A stretch of 56,830 bases of DNA from Streptoalloteichus tenebrarius (GCF_024171885.1 NZ_JAMTCP010000044.1:1-56830); one strand, 5' to 3'. Positions 25,189 to 34,991 are shown, numbered from the stretch's first letter. The notes: a model not told the origin generated them from the sequence alone. Made by a program: numbers and translations.

Positions 25189-25359
25189 CTCGTCTCCGCG
25201 ACCACACCACCCTCGGCCACCAGTCGCGCCAGGGGGACGTCGACCCCACCGGGCGAAGTGAGCACACCGCCCTCAGCAACAGCCCGGCAGAACCGACACC
25301 CGTCCCCGGGGCCAGCAGGTCGGGACGGACCGGTTCGGCATGTCTCCCAGCCATCCCCG

Positions 25360-26163
25360 TCACCCCGCCGCCACGGACAGCGCGGGCTCGTCGGCGACGC
25401 CCGTTGACGCGAACACGTCCTCGTGCCCAGCCGCCCCGGACGTCGAGACCATCCCGGGCGTCGACACCACCCTGGGCGTCGTCCCCGTCCCCGACGGCGA
25501 GATCAGCCCGGACGGCGACGCGGAGGAGTTCCCGGGCGCGGGCAACAGCATCCGCGCCGAGCGGGGACGCGCGGCGGCGCCCCGCCCGCTCACCCGCACC
25601 ACGACCTCGCGCTCCCGCAGGCGACCCCAGCCGTCACCGAGCCCGGACCAGCGTCCCCCGTCGCAGCTCAGCTCCAGGTCCGCGGCCGGCCACGACCCGA
25701 ACGGCACCAGCACCGCGCCGCGCTGCCTGGCCCGCGCGGACAGCCTCCTGGCCTCGCCGGGCGTGATCCGCTCCGGCTCGGCCACCACGACCACGTCCAC
25801 GCCGTCGAGCACGGCGGCGACCACCGCCACCAGCTCGTCTCCCGGCCGTGGCACCAGGGCCAGCCGCTGTGTCGCCACTCCCGCCTCGGCCGCGGCGAGC
25901 ACTCCCAACCCCGGCAGTCCCACGACCGCGGCCCACGAGCCGGCGGCGGTGGCCTCGGCCAGCGTCGCGAGCAGGAGCGCGGTCGACCCGCGCACCGCCA
26001 CCGTGCTGCCGCGGCGCAACCCACCCCACGGCAGCACGGCGGCCAGTTCCGCCCGCACCGGCAGCATCCGCCTCGTCAGGCGGTCGCCGGAGGCCACGGC
26101 GACCCCGGATGCCGTGACCACCCCGTCCAGCGACCTCAACGACGCGACCACCGCACCGGACAC
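25360..26163 (-). CDS. imuA': ImuA', RecA-like mutasome accessory protein
   Basis: This encodes 267 residues. The middle part (LPVRAELAAVLPWGGLRRGSTVAVRGSTALLLATL, then SWAAVVGLPGLGVLAAAEAGV and LALVPRPGDELVAVVAAVLDGVDVVVV) matches the RecA-derived ImuA' of actinobacteria, which has a degenerate nucleotide site. It acts with ImuB and DnaE2 in damage-induced mutagenesis. The last 45 residues are a Ser/Thr/Gly/Pro-rich tail with no similarity that I recognise. GTG 26163 is chosen because GGAAGGAG is 6 nt upstream; a longer frame reaches 26223. The LexA box at 26294 lies 130 bp ahead of the start. Confidence 0.88.
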   Translation of the reverse strand: MSGAVVASLRSLDGVVTASGVAVASGDRLTRRMLPVRAELAAVLPWGGLRRGSTVAVRGSTALLLATLAEATAAGSWAAVVGLPGLGVLAAAEAGVATQRLALVPRPGDELVAVVAAVLDGVDVVVVAEPERITPGEARRLSARARQRGAVLVPFGSWPAADLELSCDGGRWSGLGDGWGRLREREVVVRVSGRGAAARPRSARMLLPAPGNSSASPSGLISPSGTGTTPRVVSTPGMVSTSGAAGHEDVFASTGVADEPALSVAAG

Positions 26164-26293
26164 CGGCCACTCCTTCCCCCGACGGTGCCTGCTGGAGACG
26201 CGACGTGCCCGCACCCTGGGCACGTCACCGCCGTGGGGAAGCCAGCGGTGCTGCGGATGTGATCACCCTCGGGAGGTTCGACCACTCCGTGCA

Positions 26294-26311
26294 TTCGAAC
26301 AACCGTTCGAA
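26294..26311. promoter_or_regulatory. LexA (SOS) box upstream of imuA'
   Basis: TTCGAACAACCGTTCGAA is a perfect palindrome around a 4-nt centre and contains TCGAAC-N4-GTTCGA, the actinobacterial LexA-binding consensus. Its place upstream of imuA'-imuB gives damage-inducible control. Confidence 0.93.
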
Positions 26312-26605
26312 CAGCACCTAGTAAACCGAGCCGGGCGGCCCCCGTCAACCCCCACCAAAGGGCGAACCTCGGGCACCGGCGCCACCCCTCGGCGACACCA
26401 ACCCAGCCCGACCCCGACGCCTCGCCTGGAGGGGGCGCAGACGCGCCCTCACCTCGGACGAGGAGCGCGAACGCCCTCACAGGACACCGGGTCCGCCCCG
26501 TTCTGGCGGACGCCGAGCGGAGCGGGCCCCGCCCACAACCAAGATCATCTCAGCCGGCGTCCCGGGCCCCGCCACCGGGCCACCGCCCCGCCCCCGGGAA
26601 CGCCG

Positions 26606-26636
26606 AGGGGCCGCTCACCCTCGGTGAGCGGCCCCT
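26606..26636 (-). terminator. hairpin terminator after purH
   Basis: A perfect 14-bp stem (aggggccgctcacc with ggtgagcggcccct) closes on a 3-nt loop. It lies 25 bp beyond the purH stop codon on the leftward strand. Confidence 0.85.
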
Positions 26637-26661
26637 GCCGAACGTCGGTCGATCCGACGCC

Positions 26662-28254
26662 TCAGTGCGCGAAGTGGCGCGTCCCGGTGAGGTACAGGGC
26701 GATCCCCGCCGCCTCGGCCGCCGCGATCACCTCCGCGTCCCGCACCGAGCCGCCGGGCTGCACCACCGCCCGCACCCCGGCGTCCAACAGCACCTGGAGG
26801 CCGTCGGGGAACGGGAAGAACGCGTCCGAGGCCGCGACCGCGCCCCTGGCCCGGTCGCCGGCGCGCGTCACCGCGAGCCGGGCGGCGTCCACCCGGTTCA
26901 CCTGGCCCATGCCCACGCCCACCGTGGCGCCGCCGTGCGCCAGCAGGATCGCGTTGGACTTCACGGCGCGGCAGGCCCGCCAGGCGAACCGCAGGTCGGT
27001 CAACGTCTCCTCGTCGACCGGGGTGCCGCAGGCCAGCGTCCACTTCGCCGGGTCGTCGCCGGGCGCGTCGATGGCGTCGGCCGACTGCGCCAACAGCCCG
27101 CCCGACACCGCGCGCGTCTCCAGCCCGCCGCGCGCCGGCGGCTCGGCCACCAGGATGCGCACGTTCTTCTTGCGCGACAGCACCTCCACGGCGCCGTCGG
27201 CGTAGGACGGGGCGACGATCACCTCGGTGAAGATGTCCGCGACCTGCTCGGCCATCTCGACCGTGACCTCGCGGTTGGCCGCGATCACGCCGCCGTAGGC
27301 GCTCACCGGGTCGCAGGCGTGCGCCCTGCGGTGCGCGTCGGCGATCGCCCCGCCGCCCTCCACGGAGGAGATGGCGATGCCACAGGGGTTGGCGTGCTTG
27401 ATGATCGCGACGCACGGCTCGTCGTGGTCGTGCGCCGCGCGCCAGGCCGCGTCGGTGTCGACGTAGTTGTTGTACGACATCTGCTTGCCGTGCAACTGCC
27501 GGGCGCCGGCCAGCCCGCCGCCCGCGCCCGAGACGTACAGCGCGGCCTTCTGGTGCGGGTTCTCGCCGTACCGCAGCACCGCGGCCCGCTGGTAGGTCGC
27601 CCCCATCCAGCCGGGGAACCCGGAGCCCTCGTCGTCGGGCGACAGTGTCTGGCCGATCCAGGAGGCCACGGCCACGTCGTAGGACGCGGTGTGCCGGAAC
27701 GCGGCCGCGGCGAGGGCCTGCCGGTCGGCGAGGGTGAAGCCGCCGGCCCGCACCCGCTCCAGCACCCAGTCGTAGCGCCCGGGGTCGACGACGACCGCCA
27801 CGTTGGCGTGGTTCTTGGCCGCGGCGCGGACCATGGCCGGACCGCCGATGTCGATCTGCTCCACGCACTCGTCCGGCCCGGCGCCCGAGGCGACGGTGCT
27901 GGCGAACGGGTAGAGGTTGACCACCAGCAGGTCGAACGGCGCGATGTCCAGCCGCCGGAGCTGCTCGACGTGCTCCTCGCGGCGGACGTCGGCCAGCAGG
28001 CCGGCGTGCACCCTCGGGTGCAGCGTCTTCACCCTGCCGTCCAGGCACTCGGGGAAGCCGGTCAGCTCCTCGACCGGGGTCACCGGCACGCCGGCGTCGG
28101 CGAGGGCGCGCGCGGTGCCCCCGGTGGACACGATCTCCACGCCGGCGGCGTGCAACCCGGTGGCCAGGTCCAGCAGGCCGGACTTGTCCGACACGCCGAC
28201 CAGCGCGCGTCGCACGGGCCGCCTGCCCTCCACGGTGGGCTGGGTCGCGGTCAC
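26662..28254 (-). CDS. purH: bifunctional AICAR formyltransferase/IMP cyclohydrolase
   Basis: This encodes 530 residues, the usual PurH size. It performs the last two steps of IMP synthesis: formyl transfer from 10-formyl-THF to AICAR, and ring closure. The N-terminal cyclohydrolase domain shows [33 protein letters not shown] and [18 protein letters not shown]. The formyltransferase half shows [28 protein letters not shown] and [19 protein letters not shown]. The GTG at 28254 overlaps the purN stop as GTGA, so the two enzymes are made together. FolD, encoded elsewhere in the window, supplies the folate cofactor. Confidence 0.97.
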   Translation of the reverse strand: MTATQPTVEGRRPVRRALVGVSDKSGLLDLATGLHAAGVEIVSTGGTARALADAGVPVTPVEELTGFPECLDGRVKTLHPRVHAGLLADVRREEHVEQLRRLDIAPFDLLVVNLYPFASTVASGAGPDECVEQIDIGGPAMVRAAAKNHANVAVVVDPGRYDWVLERVRAGGFTLADRQALAAAAFRHTASYDVAVASWIGQTLSPDDEGSGFPGWMGATYQRAAVLRYGENPHQKAALYVSGAGGGLAGARQLHGKQMSYNNYVDTDAAWRAAHDHDEPCVAIIKHANPCGIAISSVEGGGAIADAHRRAHACDPVSAYGGVIAANREVTVEMAEQVADIFTEVIVAPSYADGAVEVLSRKKNVRILVAEPPARGGLETRAVSGGLLAQSADAIDAPGDDPAKWTLACGTPVDEETLTDLRFAWRACRAVKSNAILLAHGGATVGVGMGQVNRVDAARLAVTRAGDRARGAVAASDAFFPFPDGLQVLLDAGVRAVVQPGGSVRDAEVIAAAEAAGIALYLTGTRHFAH

Positions 28255-28994
28255 GGGATACTCACCTCTCGTCCGGTCACGGTGCAGCCCTCACGGGCCA
28301 GCCGGGCGACGACATCCACCAGCATTCGTCGCTCCACGGTCTTGATCCGCTCGTGCAGGGCGGCCTCGGTCTCCCCCTGGCGCACCTCGACCGGCTCCTG
28401 GGCGACGATCGGCCCGGTGTCCACGCCGGCGTCGACCAGGTGCACCGTGCAGCCGGTGACCTTCACGCCGTAGGCGAGGGCGTCGCGGACCGCGTGCGCG
28501 CCGGGGAAGGCGGGCAGCAACGCGGGGTGGGTGTTCACCACCCGGCCGCCGAACCGGCGCAGGAAGCGGGGGCCGAGGATCTTCATGAAGCCGGCGGAGA
28601 CGACGAGGTCGGGCTGGTGGCCGGCGACGGTCTCGGTGAGCGCGGCGTCCCACGCGTCCCGGTCGGCGTGGTCGGCCAGCCGGACGGCGTGCGTGGGCAG
28701 GCCGAGCCGCTCGGCGCGGGCGAGGCCCTCGATGCGGGGGCGGTCGGCGACCACGGCGACGACCTTCGCCGGGTAGTCGGGGTCCGCCGCGGCGTCGAGC
28801 AGGGACTGCAACAGCGTCCCCGAGCCGGAGACGAGGGCCACGACGCGCGCGGGGCTGGGCAGCCGCAGCCGGGTGACGGGCCGCCGCTCGACCTCGGGCG
28901 GCGGAGCGCCGGCGTCCCCCGCGGGGGCCGACCCGGCGGTGGGCACAGTACGGGCAGGGCGTGCTGTGTGCTCGGACGCGTGGCCGGCGTCCAC
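28251..28994 (-). CDS. purN: phosphoribosylglycinamide formyltransferase
   Basis: This encodes 247 residues in the longest form. PurN transfers a formyl group from 10-formyl-THF to GAR, step three of purine synthesis. Motifs: [55 protein letters not shown] (with the catalytic N-x-H) and [19 protein letters not shown] with the catalytic Asp. The first 45 residues are Ala/Pro-rich and not conserved. ATG 28994 is used, but GTG 28946 is an equally possible start. It is coupled to purH by a 4-bp overlap. Confidence 0.95.
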   Translation of the reverse strand: MDAGHASEHTARPARTVPTAGSAPAGDAGAPPPEVERRPVTRLRLPSPARVVALVSGSGTLLQSLLDAAADPDYPAKVVAVVADRPRIEGLARAERLGLPTHAVRLADHADRDAWDAALTETVAGHQPDLVVSAGFMKILGPRFLRRFGGRVVNTHPALLPAFPGAHAVRDALAYGVKVTGCTVHLVDAGVDTGPIVAQEPVEVRQGETEAALHERIKTVERRMLVDVVARLAREGCTVTGREVSIP

Positions 28995-29964
28995 ACTCGA
29001 CGGGCTCAGCTCGGTCTCCTGCCTGGGCTGCTGGGTCGCGCGGGTGTCGGCAGTCAGCGTAGGCGGTGCGTTTTCGATCTTGACGACGAGGTCCGCCGAC
29101 GTGTCCGACGAGCCGCCCGACGCGTCACACGGACCTTCCGCGCCCCGCCGGCTCCCAGCGCTGTTGTCGCACCAGGGAGGCGTAGCCCCAGGTCGCGACG
29201 GTCATGCTCTGTATTCACCAGCGGGCCCGCCCTTTTTCACCATCGGGCACGTGGGCGGCATGGCGTCGTGCCCGTCGGCGCCGAAGGCGTGCAGGGCAAG
29301 GGGCACCAGCACGGTTTCTTCGGCGCCTCCACCACGAGGGCGCGATCGAGGGCCGCACCTCCGCCTCGTCGTGGTTCTGCGCGTACGCGACTCCACGGCG
29401 GGCACGACAGACATGGCACCCACGCGCGTCTCCCGGGTACCGCTTTGCGCGCCGAGGCCTTCCAACCCGGCGAGGGGAGCCTCCCAGCGCGGGCCGGATG
29501 GGGCTGACCGGGCTGGCCCGCGACCCGGGCCTGAGGAAGCGGAGACGCCCCGTGGGCTCGGCGTGGATCTCGCAGCTCCTGCCGAAGCCGTACAGGGTGT
29601 GGCGGAGGAGCCGAGCGCGCCACCGCTCTCCCCCAGACGAGTCTGGTCGTGCCAGGTCTCTGCGGAGCGGCTCGCTCTCGTCGCCTCGACGATCCACCGG
29701 CCGCTCCTGACGAACAGCCGCCACCCTCAGCGCGAAGACCACAGTGGACAGTGCGTGGTCGACCCGCGCCCGCACGAGAATTCCCGCGCCGCAGAGGTGA
29801 ACCGAGGAAGCCTCCAGCCCCGGTGAGATCCTTCATCACAGGCCCAGTTGACCGAGATTTCCTTGTGTGCCAACCGAATGGCCCATGCATTCAGGCTTCC
29901 CGAACGCCCTCACTCCGGGAGCCTCATCGCGCGCCCACGTTCCGCGCGCCCTCCACCTCTCCCA
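28995..29964. other. gene-poor region upstream of purN
   Basis: Several frames are open for 80-200 codons, but none shows the strong third-position GC of the neighbours, a ribosome binding site or a recognisable domain. A short leftward stretch ending near 29202 (VLVPLALHAFGADGHDAM) looks somewhat protein-like and may be a gene remnant. No RNA gene is seen. Confidence 0.5.
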
Positions 29965-30010
29965 GGACAGCCCCCACCCGCCCTGGGGGGCGAGCCCCGC
30001 TCCAGCCTAC
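29965..30010 (-). repeat. 46-bp block of the DnaA-box module, copy 2 (inverted)
   Basis: This is the reverse complement of the block at 23393-23438 with 3 differences in 46 bases. It lies 38 nt from the nearer DnaA box at 30049. Together with copy 1 it brackets imuB, imuA', purH and purN. Confidence 0.85.
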
Positions 30011-30048
30011 CGAGCCCAACCCGGCCGCCGCAGCGACAACAGCCCGCC

Positions 30049-30076
30049 TGTGGACAACTTGGGCGCCTGTGGATAA
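30049..30076 (-). promoter_or_regulatory. pair of DnaA boxes, copy 2 of inverted module
   Basis: On the leftward strand, TTATCCACA (30076-30068) and TTGTCCACA (30057-30049) stand 19 bp apart, the same spacing as copy 1. The order of the two box types relative to the 46-bp block is reversed compared with copy 1. Confidence 0.85.
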
Positions 30077-30180
30077 CCAACATCAAGTGTTCATACAAGA
30101 CACCACAGAAACACGGATCTCGTCAGCTTCGGGTTCAGCGAATAGCCGCACAGGAACCTGTACGACCTCCAAAGAGTGAT

Positions 30181-31821
30181 TCAGCGCGAGGTGTCGTCGC
30201 CGGGGCGCCGCTCGTCGCGCACGTCCCGCTCTTCCTCGCCCCGGTCGCCCTCGGAGGAACCGGCCTCGGAGGAGACGCCCTCCGACGAGTCGCCCTCAGA
30301 GGAGTGGTCTTCGGAGAAGTCACCCTGAGAGGCGTCACCCTGAGAGGAGTCACTCGGGGAGAAGTCACTCGGGGAGAAGTCACTCGGGGAGGAGGCGTCC
30401 TCCGCCTCCTCGTCGCCGACGTCATCCCCGTCAACGTCGTCGCTGTCCTCGGGCTCCTCCTGATCTCCGTCATCAGAAGCCCCGTCCTCGTCCTCGTCCT
30501 CGGCAACGGCCGCGGCAACGGCCGCGGTCGCGGTCTCGGTCGCGACAACGTCCGCAGCCGCGACCGCGGTCGCGACCCCACCCGGAGGCGCAGCCTCAGT
30601 CGGGACCGCGGACTCAGACTCGACCACGTCATCCCGCAGCCGGCGCTCCTGACGCGGACCCGCGAACCACGCGACCACACCGCCCGGCAACGAGATCCAG
30701 CAGAACGCCGCGACCGCGACCAGGCCGGCCGGGACACTCACCGGATCGAACGCTCCCGCGCCCAACCGCCCGCCCGTCAGGGCGGCCGCCAGGAAACAGA
30801 CCAACCCGACCACCACGGCCGCGACCGCGACCACCCGCAGCCGCGCCAACGGGTTCGGGTCCCAGCGCCGGCACGACCAGCCCACCAGCACGCCCACCGC
30901 CAGCGGCGCCACGAACGCCACCATCCACCACCCGTGCGCCTCGGACTCGGGAATCGCGGCCAGCAGCGGCACCGGCGGCACCGCGCCGGGCAGGGCGCTC
31001 AGGGGGGACACGGCCACCTGTCCGATGGCGAAGCCCGGCCCGACGAGGAAGGCCACAGCGGCGATCACCGCGTTGGGCAGGTAGGCCACGGACAGCAGCC
31101 AGAGCCCGAAGGCGCTCCCCGCGTCCGGCGCGACACTCGCGAACAGCTCCCGCGCCGTCCCGGAGGACACCACGAGTTTGCCCGAGGTCAGCGCCGCGCC
31201 CGCCGTGAACAGGGCCGCCAGGCCGAGGGCTCCCGCCCGCAGTCCCCGCACCGCCGAGGGGTCGGCACGGCGCCGGAACCGCCCACGGGCGCGGGAACAC
31301 CAGACGACGCCGCACGTCGCGCCGGCCCCCGCGAGCAGTGCGCAGCCGAAGAACGCGGTCGTCGCGTCCGCCGACACCGGCCCGTCGACGAGCCCGGCCA
31401 ACACCGCGCCGAACACCCCGTGCGCTCCGCCGACGCCGCTCACGATGGCCGTCGCCTGCTCCCATGTCCTGGGTCGCAACCGGCGGGTGGCCGTCACCGC
31501 TCCCCTGAGCGCGAACAGCACGACGAGCACGGTCGGCAGCAGGGGCAACGCGCCGAACGGCACGCCCCGCACCATCAGCGGAACCTGGTGCGCGGCCAAC
31601 CACAACGGCGCCGCGCCGCCCAGCACGGCCTGTCCCGAGAACTGGGCGCCCGGGGTGGTGGAGAGCACGACGGCGATCACCGTGGCGGCGGCGGTGAAGC
31701 CGGTGAACAGCGGCCAGGCCGCCGAGACGGCCAACCCCCGCGCCCACTCGGCACGGGACGCGCCCTCGGGTTCGGCGATCCCGTGCGGTACGGGCTGGAT
31801 CGCGGTCACGGCGTCCACCAT
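30181..31821 (-). CDS. DUF6350 membrane protein (PerM-like) with acidic tail
   Basis: This encodes 546 residues from ATG 31821, which is preferred over the longer frame. Residues 20-400 contain about nine to ten hydrophobic segments and match DUF6350, the family of mycobacterial PerM, which supports cell division and persistence. Its place between DUF5336 and purN is the same as Rv0955. The last 140 residues are extremely acidic (AEDEDEDGASDDGDQEEPEDSDDVDGDD in part), followed by SPSDF and SSEGD repeats. The tail should lie in the cytoplasm. The tail is much longer than the family core needs and is repeat-driven at DNA level. Confidence 0.88.
   Translation of the reverse strand: MVDAVTAIQPVPHGIAEPEGASRAEWARGLAVSAAWPLFTGFTAAATVIAVVLSTTPGAQFSGQAVLGGAAPLWLAAHQVPLMVRGVPFGALPLLPTVLVVLFALRGAVTATRRLRPRTWEQATAIVSGVGGAHGVFGAVLAGLVDGPVSADATTAFFGCALLAGAGATCGVVWCSRARGRFRRRADPSAVRGLRAGALGLAALFTAGAALTSGKLVVSSGTARELFASVAPDAGSAFGLWLLSVAYLPNAVIAAVAFLVGPGFAIGQVAVSPLSALPGAVPPVPLLAAIPESEAHGWWMVAFVAPLAVGVLVGWSCRRWDPNPLARLRVVAVAAVVVGLVCFLAAALTGGRLGAGAFDPVSVPAGLVAVAAFCWISLPGGVVAWFAGPRQERRLRDDVVESESAVPTEAAPPGGVATAVAAADVVATETATAAVAAAVAEDEDEDGASDDGDQEEPEDSDDVDGDDVGDEEAEDASSPSDFSPSDFSPSDSSQGDASQGDFSEDHSSEGDSSEGVSSEAGSSEGDRGEEERDVRDERRPGDDTSR
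30290..30392. repeat. repeats coding SPSDF/SSEGD in the DUF6350 tail
   Basis: The unit agtcactcggggaga recurs three times near 30350-30392. It is preceded by looser 15-bp variants. The units encode SPSDF and SQGD steps of the acidic tail. Confidence 0.7.
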
Positions 31822-31892
31822 CGCACCGGCGTTGGGCCATCCGAGTGAGGCACGCCGAAGCGGCACGACACGGGCGGCGCGCCCGGAACGAG

Positions 31893-31932
31893 CGCGGGCC
31901 CGTCATCCCCCGGAGGGGACGACGGGCCCGCG
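31893..31932 (-). terminator. hairpin terminator after DUF5336 gene
   Basis: cgcgggcccgtc (31893-31904) pairs perfectly with gacgggcccgcg (31921-31932), and an inner cccc/gggg extends the stem. It lies just beyond the stop of the leftward DUF5336 gene and separates it from DUF6350. Confidence 0.85.
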
Positions 31933-31945
31933 GTGGTCGACGGGA

Positions 31946-32719
31946 TCAGTGGCCCTGGGCGCCGAAGCCACCGGGCGGCGTGCCGGGCTGGAACTGCTGG
32001 GTGCCCTGGGGGCCGGCGCCGAACTGACCGGCGTCCTGGCCGGGCTGCTGGGGCTGCCCCGGCTGGCCGAACTGCCCCGGCTGCTGCGGCTGGCCGAACT
32101 GGCCGGGCTGGCCGAACTGGCCGGGCTGGCCGAACTGGCCCGGCTGCGGCTGACCGAACTGCCCCGGCTGGGCAGGCTGACCCGGCTGCTGACCGAACTG
32201 GCCGGGCTGCCCCGGCTGGCCGAACTGGCCCGGCTGCGGGAAGCCGCCGCTCTGCGGGTTCCACCCGCCCGGCTGGCCGAACTGCGGCTTGGGCTCGGGC
32301 TGCTTGATGATGCCGGTGTCGAACAGGAACGCGGCCACCGCCGCGATCGCCTGCAACCAGCCGAAGATCAGGATCAGGATGGTGCCGGTGCCGAGGTCCA
32401 CGGACGTCGCCAGCGCGCCGAAGGTCAGCGCCAGGATCATCGGCACCGCGATGGCCGCCGGCAGGACGCCCGGCTTGTGGTCTCCCGGCAGGACCACGGA
32501 CGCCGCCACGACGCCGGCGACGCAGAACAGCGCCGGAATCGCCAGGGGCGACAACGCCCCGTAGAAGGACTCGGGGCGGAAGTCCAGCATCTTGGCGAAG
32601 CCGAGGAACAGGATCAGCAGGCCCAGGCCGGCGGTGGCGAGGTGCAGGATCTTGGCCAACCCGAAGCCGGAACCCGGCTGTGACGGGGCCGCACCCGGGG
32701 CACCGGTGGGGAAGGTCAT
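31946..32719 (-). CDS. DUF5336 membrane protein with PGQFGQ-repeat tail
   Basis: This encodes 257 residues starting at ATG 32719, with GGGAGAGC upstream. Residues 25-150 contain four hydrophobic segments ([56 protein letters not shown] and [20 protein letters not shown]), as in DUF5336, the family of the mycobacterial 34-kDa antigen Rv0954. Residues 160-255 are a Gln/Pro/Gly/Phe tail built from QPGQFGQ repeats, likely disordered. In mycobacteria Rv0954 interacts with division proteins. Position between sucD and the PerM-like gene is conserved, so a shared envelope role is likely. Confidence 0.9.
   Translation of the reverse strand: MTFPTGAPGAAPSQPGSGFGLAKILHLATAGLGLLILFLGFAKMLDFRPESFYGALSPLAIPALFCVAGVVAASVVLPGDHKPGVLPAAIAVPMILALTFGALATSVDLGTGTILILIFGWLQAIAAVAAFLFDTGIIKQPEPKPQFGQPGGWNPQSGGFPQPGQFGQPGQPGQFGQQPGQPAQPGQFGQPQPGQFGQPGQFGQPGQFGQPQQPGQFGQPGQPQQPGQDAGQFGAGPQGTQQFQPGTPPGGFGAQGH
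32030..32280. repeat. tandem repeats coding QPGQFGQ
   Basis: The coding strand of the DUF5336 tail consists of many copies of a 15-18 bp unit (ccgggctggccgaactgg and variants as read on the plus strand). It is a length-variable low-complexity array inside the gene. Confidence 0.85.
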
Positions 32720-32864
32720 CGTGGGCTCTCCCTGGGAGTCAGCAGTGTCAGCAGGTCTGGTCGACGCCCTCACGTGGACAGGCGAACGCTAACCGATCAC
32801 CCGTACTGGGACGCAGGGCGGCTCGCCCAAGTTCCCCCGCCACGCGGACCGAATCGCCCATGTG

Positions 32865-32901
32865 ACGGGGCCGGGCCGCCCGAACGGCGGCCCGGCCCCG
32901 T
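32865..32901 (-). terminator. hairpin terminator after sucD
   Basis: A perfect 16-bp stem (acggggccgggccgcc with its complement) closes on the loop cgaac. It starts 20 bp beyond the sucD stop codon and ends the sucCD operon. Confidence 0.9.
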
Positions 32902-32920
32902 GCCGAGGTCACGGCGCTGG

Positions 32921-33811
32921 TCAGCCCAGCGACTTCATGATCTCGCGCATGAGCTCGGCGGTCTCGCTCGGCGTCTTGCCGACCTTGACGCCGGCGGCCT
33001 CCAGGGCCTCCTTCTTGGCCTGCGCGGTGCCGGCCGAGCCGGACACGATCGCGCCGGCGTGGCCCATGGTCTTGCCCTCGGGCGCGGTGAAGCCGGCCAC
33101 GTAGCCCACCACCGGCTTGGTGATGTGCTCCTTGATGTAGGCGGCGGCCCGCTCCTCGGCGTCGCCGCCGATCTCGCCGATCATGACGATGGCGGCGGTC
33201 TCCGGGTCGTCCTGGAACGCCTGGAGGGCGTCGATGTGCGTGGTGCCGATGATCGGGTCACCGCCGATGCCCACGCAGGTGGAGAAGCCGAAGTCCCGCA
33301 GCTCGTACATCATCTGGTAGGTCAGGGTGCCGGACTTCGACACCAGACCGATCTTGCCGGGGCCGGTGATGTCGGCCGGGATGATGCCGGCGTTGGACTT
33401 GCCGGGCGAGATGACGCCGGGGCAGTTCGGGCCGATGATCCGGGTCTTGTTGCCGGTGGCCCTGGCGTGCGCCCAGAAGGCGGCGGTGTCGTGCACCGGG
33501 ATGCCCTCGGTGATCACCACGGCCAGGCCGATGCCGGCGTCGATGGCCTCGATGACCGCGTCCTTGGTGAACCTCGGCGGAACGAAGATCACGGTGACGT
33601 CGGCGCCGGTCTTCTCCATGGCCTCGGCCACGGTCGCGAACACCGGCAGCTCGGTGCCGTCGAAGTCGACGGTCGTCCCGGCCTTGCGCGGGTTCACGCC
33701 ACCCACGATGGTGGTGCCGGCCTTGAGCATGCGCCGCGTGTGCTTGCTGCCCTCGGAGCCGGTCATGCCCTGGACGATGACCTTGCTGTTCTCAGTCAGG
33801 AAGATGGCCAC
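32921..33811 (-). CDS. sucD: succinate-CoA ligase, alpha subunit
   Basis: This encodes 296 residues. With SucC it converts succinyl-CoA to succinate, making ATP or GTP, in the TCA cycle. CoA-binding motifs are [19 protein letters not shown] near the N-terminus and [20 protein letters not shown] in the middle. The phosphorylated His lies in [18 protein letters not shown] at about residue 250. Length is normal. It starts 13 bp after the sucC stop, in the usual sucC-sucD order. Confidence 0.98.
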   Translation of the reverse strand: MAIFLTENSKVIVQGMTGSEGSKHTRRMLKAGTTIVGGVNPRKAGTTVDFDGTELPVFATVAEAMEKTGADVTVIFVPPRFTKDAVIEAIDAGIGLAVVITEGIPVHDTAAFWAHARATGNKTRIIGPNCPGVISPGKSNAGIIPADITGPGKIGLVSKSGTLTYQMMYELRDFGFSTCVGIGGDPIIGTTHIDALQAFQDDPETAAIVMIGEIGGDAEERAAAYIKEHITKPVVGYVAGFTAPEGKTMGHAGAIVSGSAGTAQAKKEALEAAGVKVGKTPSETAELMREIMKSLG

Positions 33812-33824
33812 AGCAGATCGCTCC

Positions 33825-34991
33825 TCAGTTCGCCGCGGCGAGCTCGGCGGCCTTGCGGGCCGCGCCGTCCATCGTGTCCACGAGGGTCACCAGCGGGTGG
33901 TTGGCCTCGGCCAGGATCCGTCGACCCTCGTCGACGTTGTTGCCGTCCAGCCGGACGACCAGCGGCTTGGTGGCGTCGTCGCCCAGGATCCCCAGCGCCT
34001 GGACGATGCCCTTGGCGACCTGGTCGCACGCGGTGATGCCGCCGAAGACGTTGACGAACACCGACCGCACGTCCTGGTCGTTCAGGATGATGTGCAGGCC
34101 GTTGGCCATGACCTCGGCCGAGGCGCCGCCGCCGATGTCGAGGAAGTTGGCCGGCTTGACGCCGCCGAACTCCTCGCCCGCGTAGGCCACCACGTCCAGG
34201 GTGGACATGACGAGGCCGGCGCCGTTGCCGATGATGCCGACCTGGCCGTCGAGCTTGACGTAGTTGAGGCCCTTGGCCTTGGCCTCGGCCTCCAGCGGGT
34301 TCTCCGCGGCCACGTCCACCAGCTCGGCGTGGTCGGCGTGCCGGAACGAGGCGTTGTCGTCCAGCGTGACCTTGCCGTCGAGGGCGAGGATCCTGCCCTG
34401 CGGGTCGCGCACCAGCGGGTTGACCTCGACCAGGGTGGCGTCCTCGCGGACGAAGGTCTCCCACAGCTTCACGACGACCTCGGCCACCTGCTCGGCGACC
34501 TCGGCCGGGAACTTCGCGGCGGCGACGATCTCGCGCGCCTTGGCGAGGTCCACGCCGGCGATCGGGTCGATGGCGACCTTGGCCAGCGCCTCGGGCTTGG
34601 TGGCCGCCACCTCCTCGATGTCCATGCCGCCCTCGACCGAGGCCATGGCCAGGAAGTTCCGGTTGGCGCGGTCGAGCAGGAAGGAGAAGTAGTACTCCTC
34701 CGCGATGTCGGACGCCGGGGTGATCAGCACCTTGTGGACGGTGTGACCCTTGATGTCCATGCCGAGGATGGCCTCGGCCTTGGCGCGGGTCTCGTCCGGG
34801 GTCTCGGCCAGCTTCACGCCGCCGGCCTTGCCGCGGCCCCCGGTCTTCACCTGGGCCTTGACCACGACCGTGGTGCCGAGCTCCTCGGCGGCGGCACGGG
34901 CCTCGTCGGCGGTGGTGGCCACGGTGCCCGGCAGCACCGGGACGCCGTAGCGGGCGAAGAGGTCCTTCGCCTGGTACTCGTACAGGTCCAC
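33825..34991 (-). CDS. sucC: ADP-forming succinate-CoA ligase, beta subunit
   Basis: This encodes 388 residues. It is the nucleotide-binding subunit with an ATP-grasp fold. The N-terminus [22 protein letters not shown] fixes the GTG at 34991, with AGGAG 6 nt upstream. Other motifs are [37 protein letters not shown] and [16 protein letters not shown]. It forms a heterotetramer with SucD. A -10-like TAGGGT lies about 260 bp upstream on the same strand. Confidence 0.98.
   Translation of the reverse strand: MDLYEYQAKDLFARYGVPVLPGTVATTADEARAAAEELGTTVVVKAQVKTGGRGKAGGVKLAETPDETRAKAEAILGMDIKGHTVHKVLITPASDIAEEYYFSFLLDRANRNFLAMASVEGGMDIEEVAATKPEALAKVAIDPIAGVDLAKAREIVAAAKFPAEVAEQVAEVVVKLWETFVREDATLVEVNPLVRDPQGRILALDGKVTLDDNASFRHADHAELVDVAAENPLEAEAKAKGLNYVKLDGQVGIIGNGAGLVMSTLDVVAYAGEEFGGVKPANFLDIGGGASAEVMANGLHIILNDQDVRSVFVNVFGGITACDQVAKGIVQALGILGDDATKPLVVRLDGNNVDEGRRILAEANHPLVTLVDTMDGAARKAAELAAAN

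Noticed and set aside
29215-29890. Overlapping leftward frames of 186 and 217 codons upstream of purN
   Set aside because: Neither has coding third-position bias, a start signal or a recognisable domain. A short VLVPLALHAFGADGHDAM stretch in a third frame may be a remnant but is too weak to call.
23300-30080. DnaA boxes as a chromosomal replication origin
   Set aside because: Only two boxes per site, no dense box cluster or AT-rich unwinding region, and no dnaA, dnaN or gyrB genes in the window.
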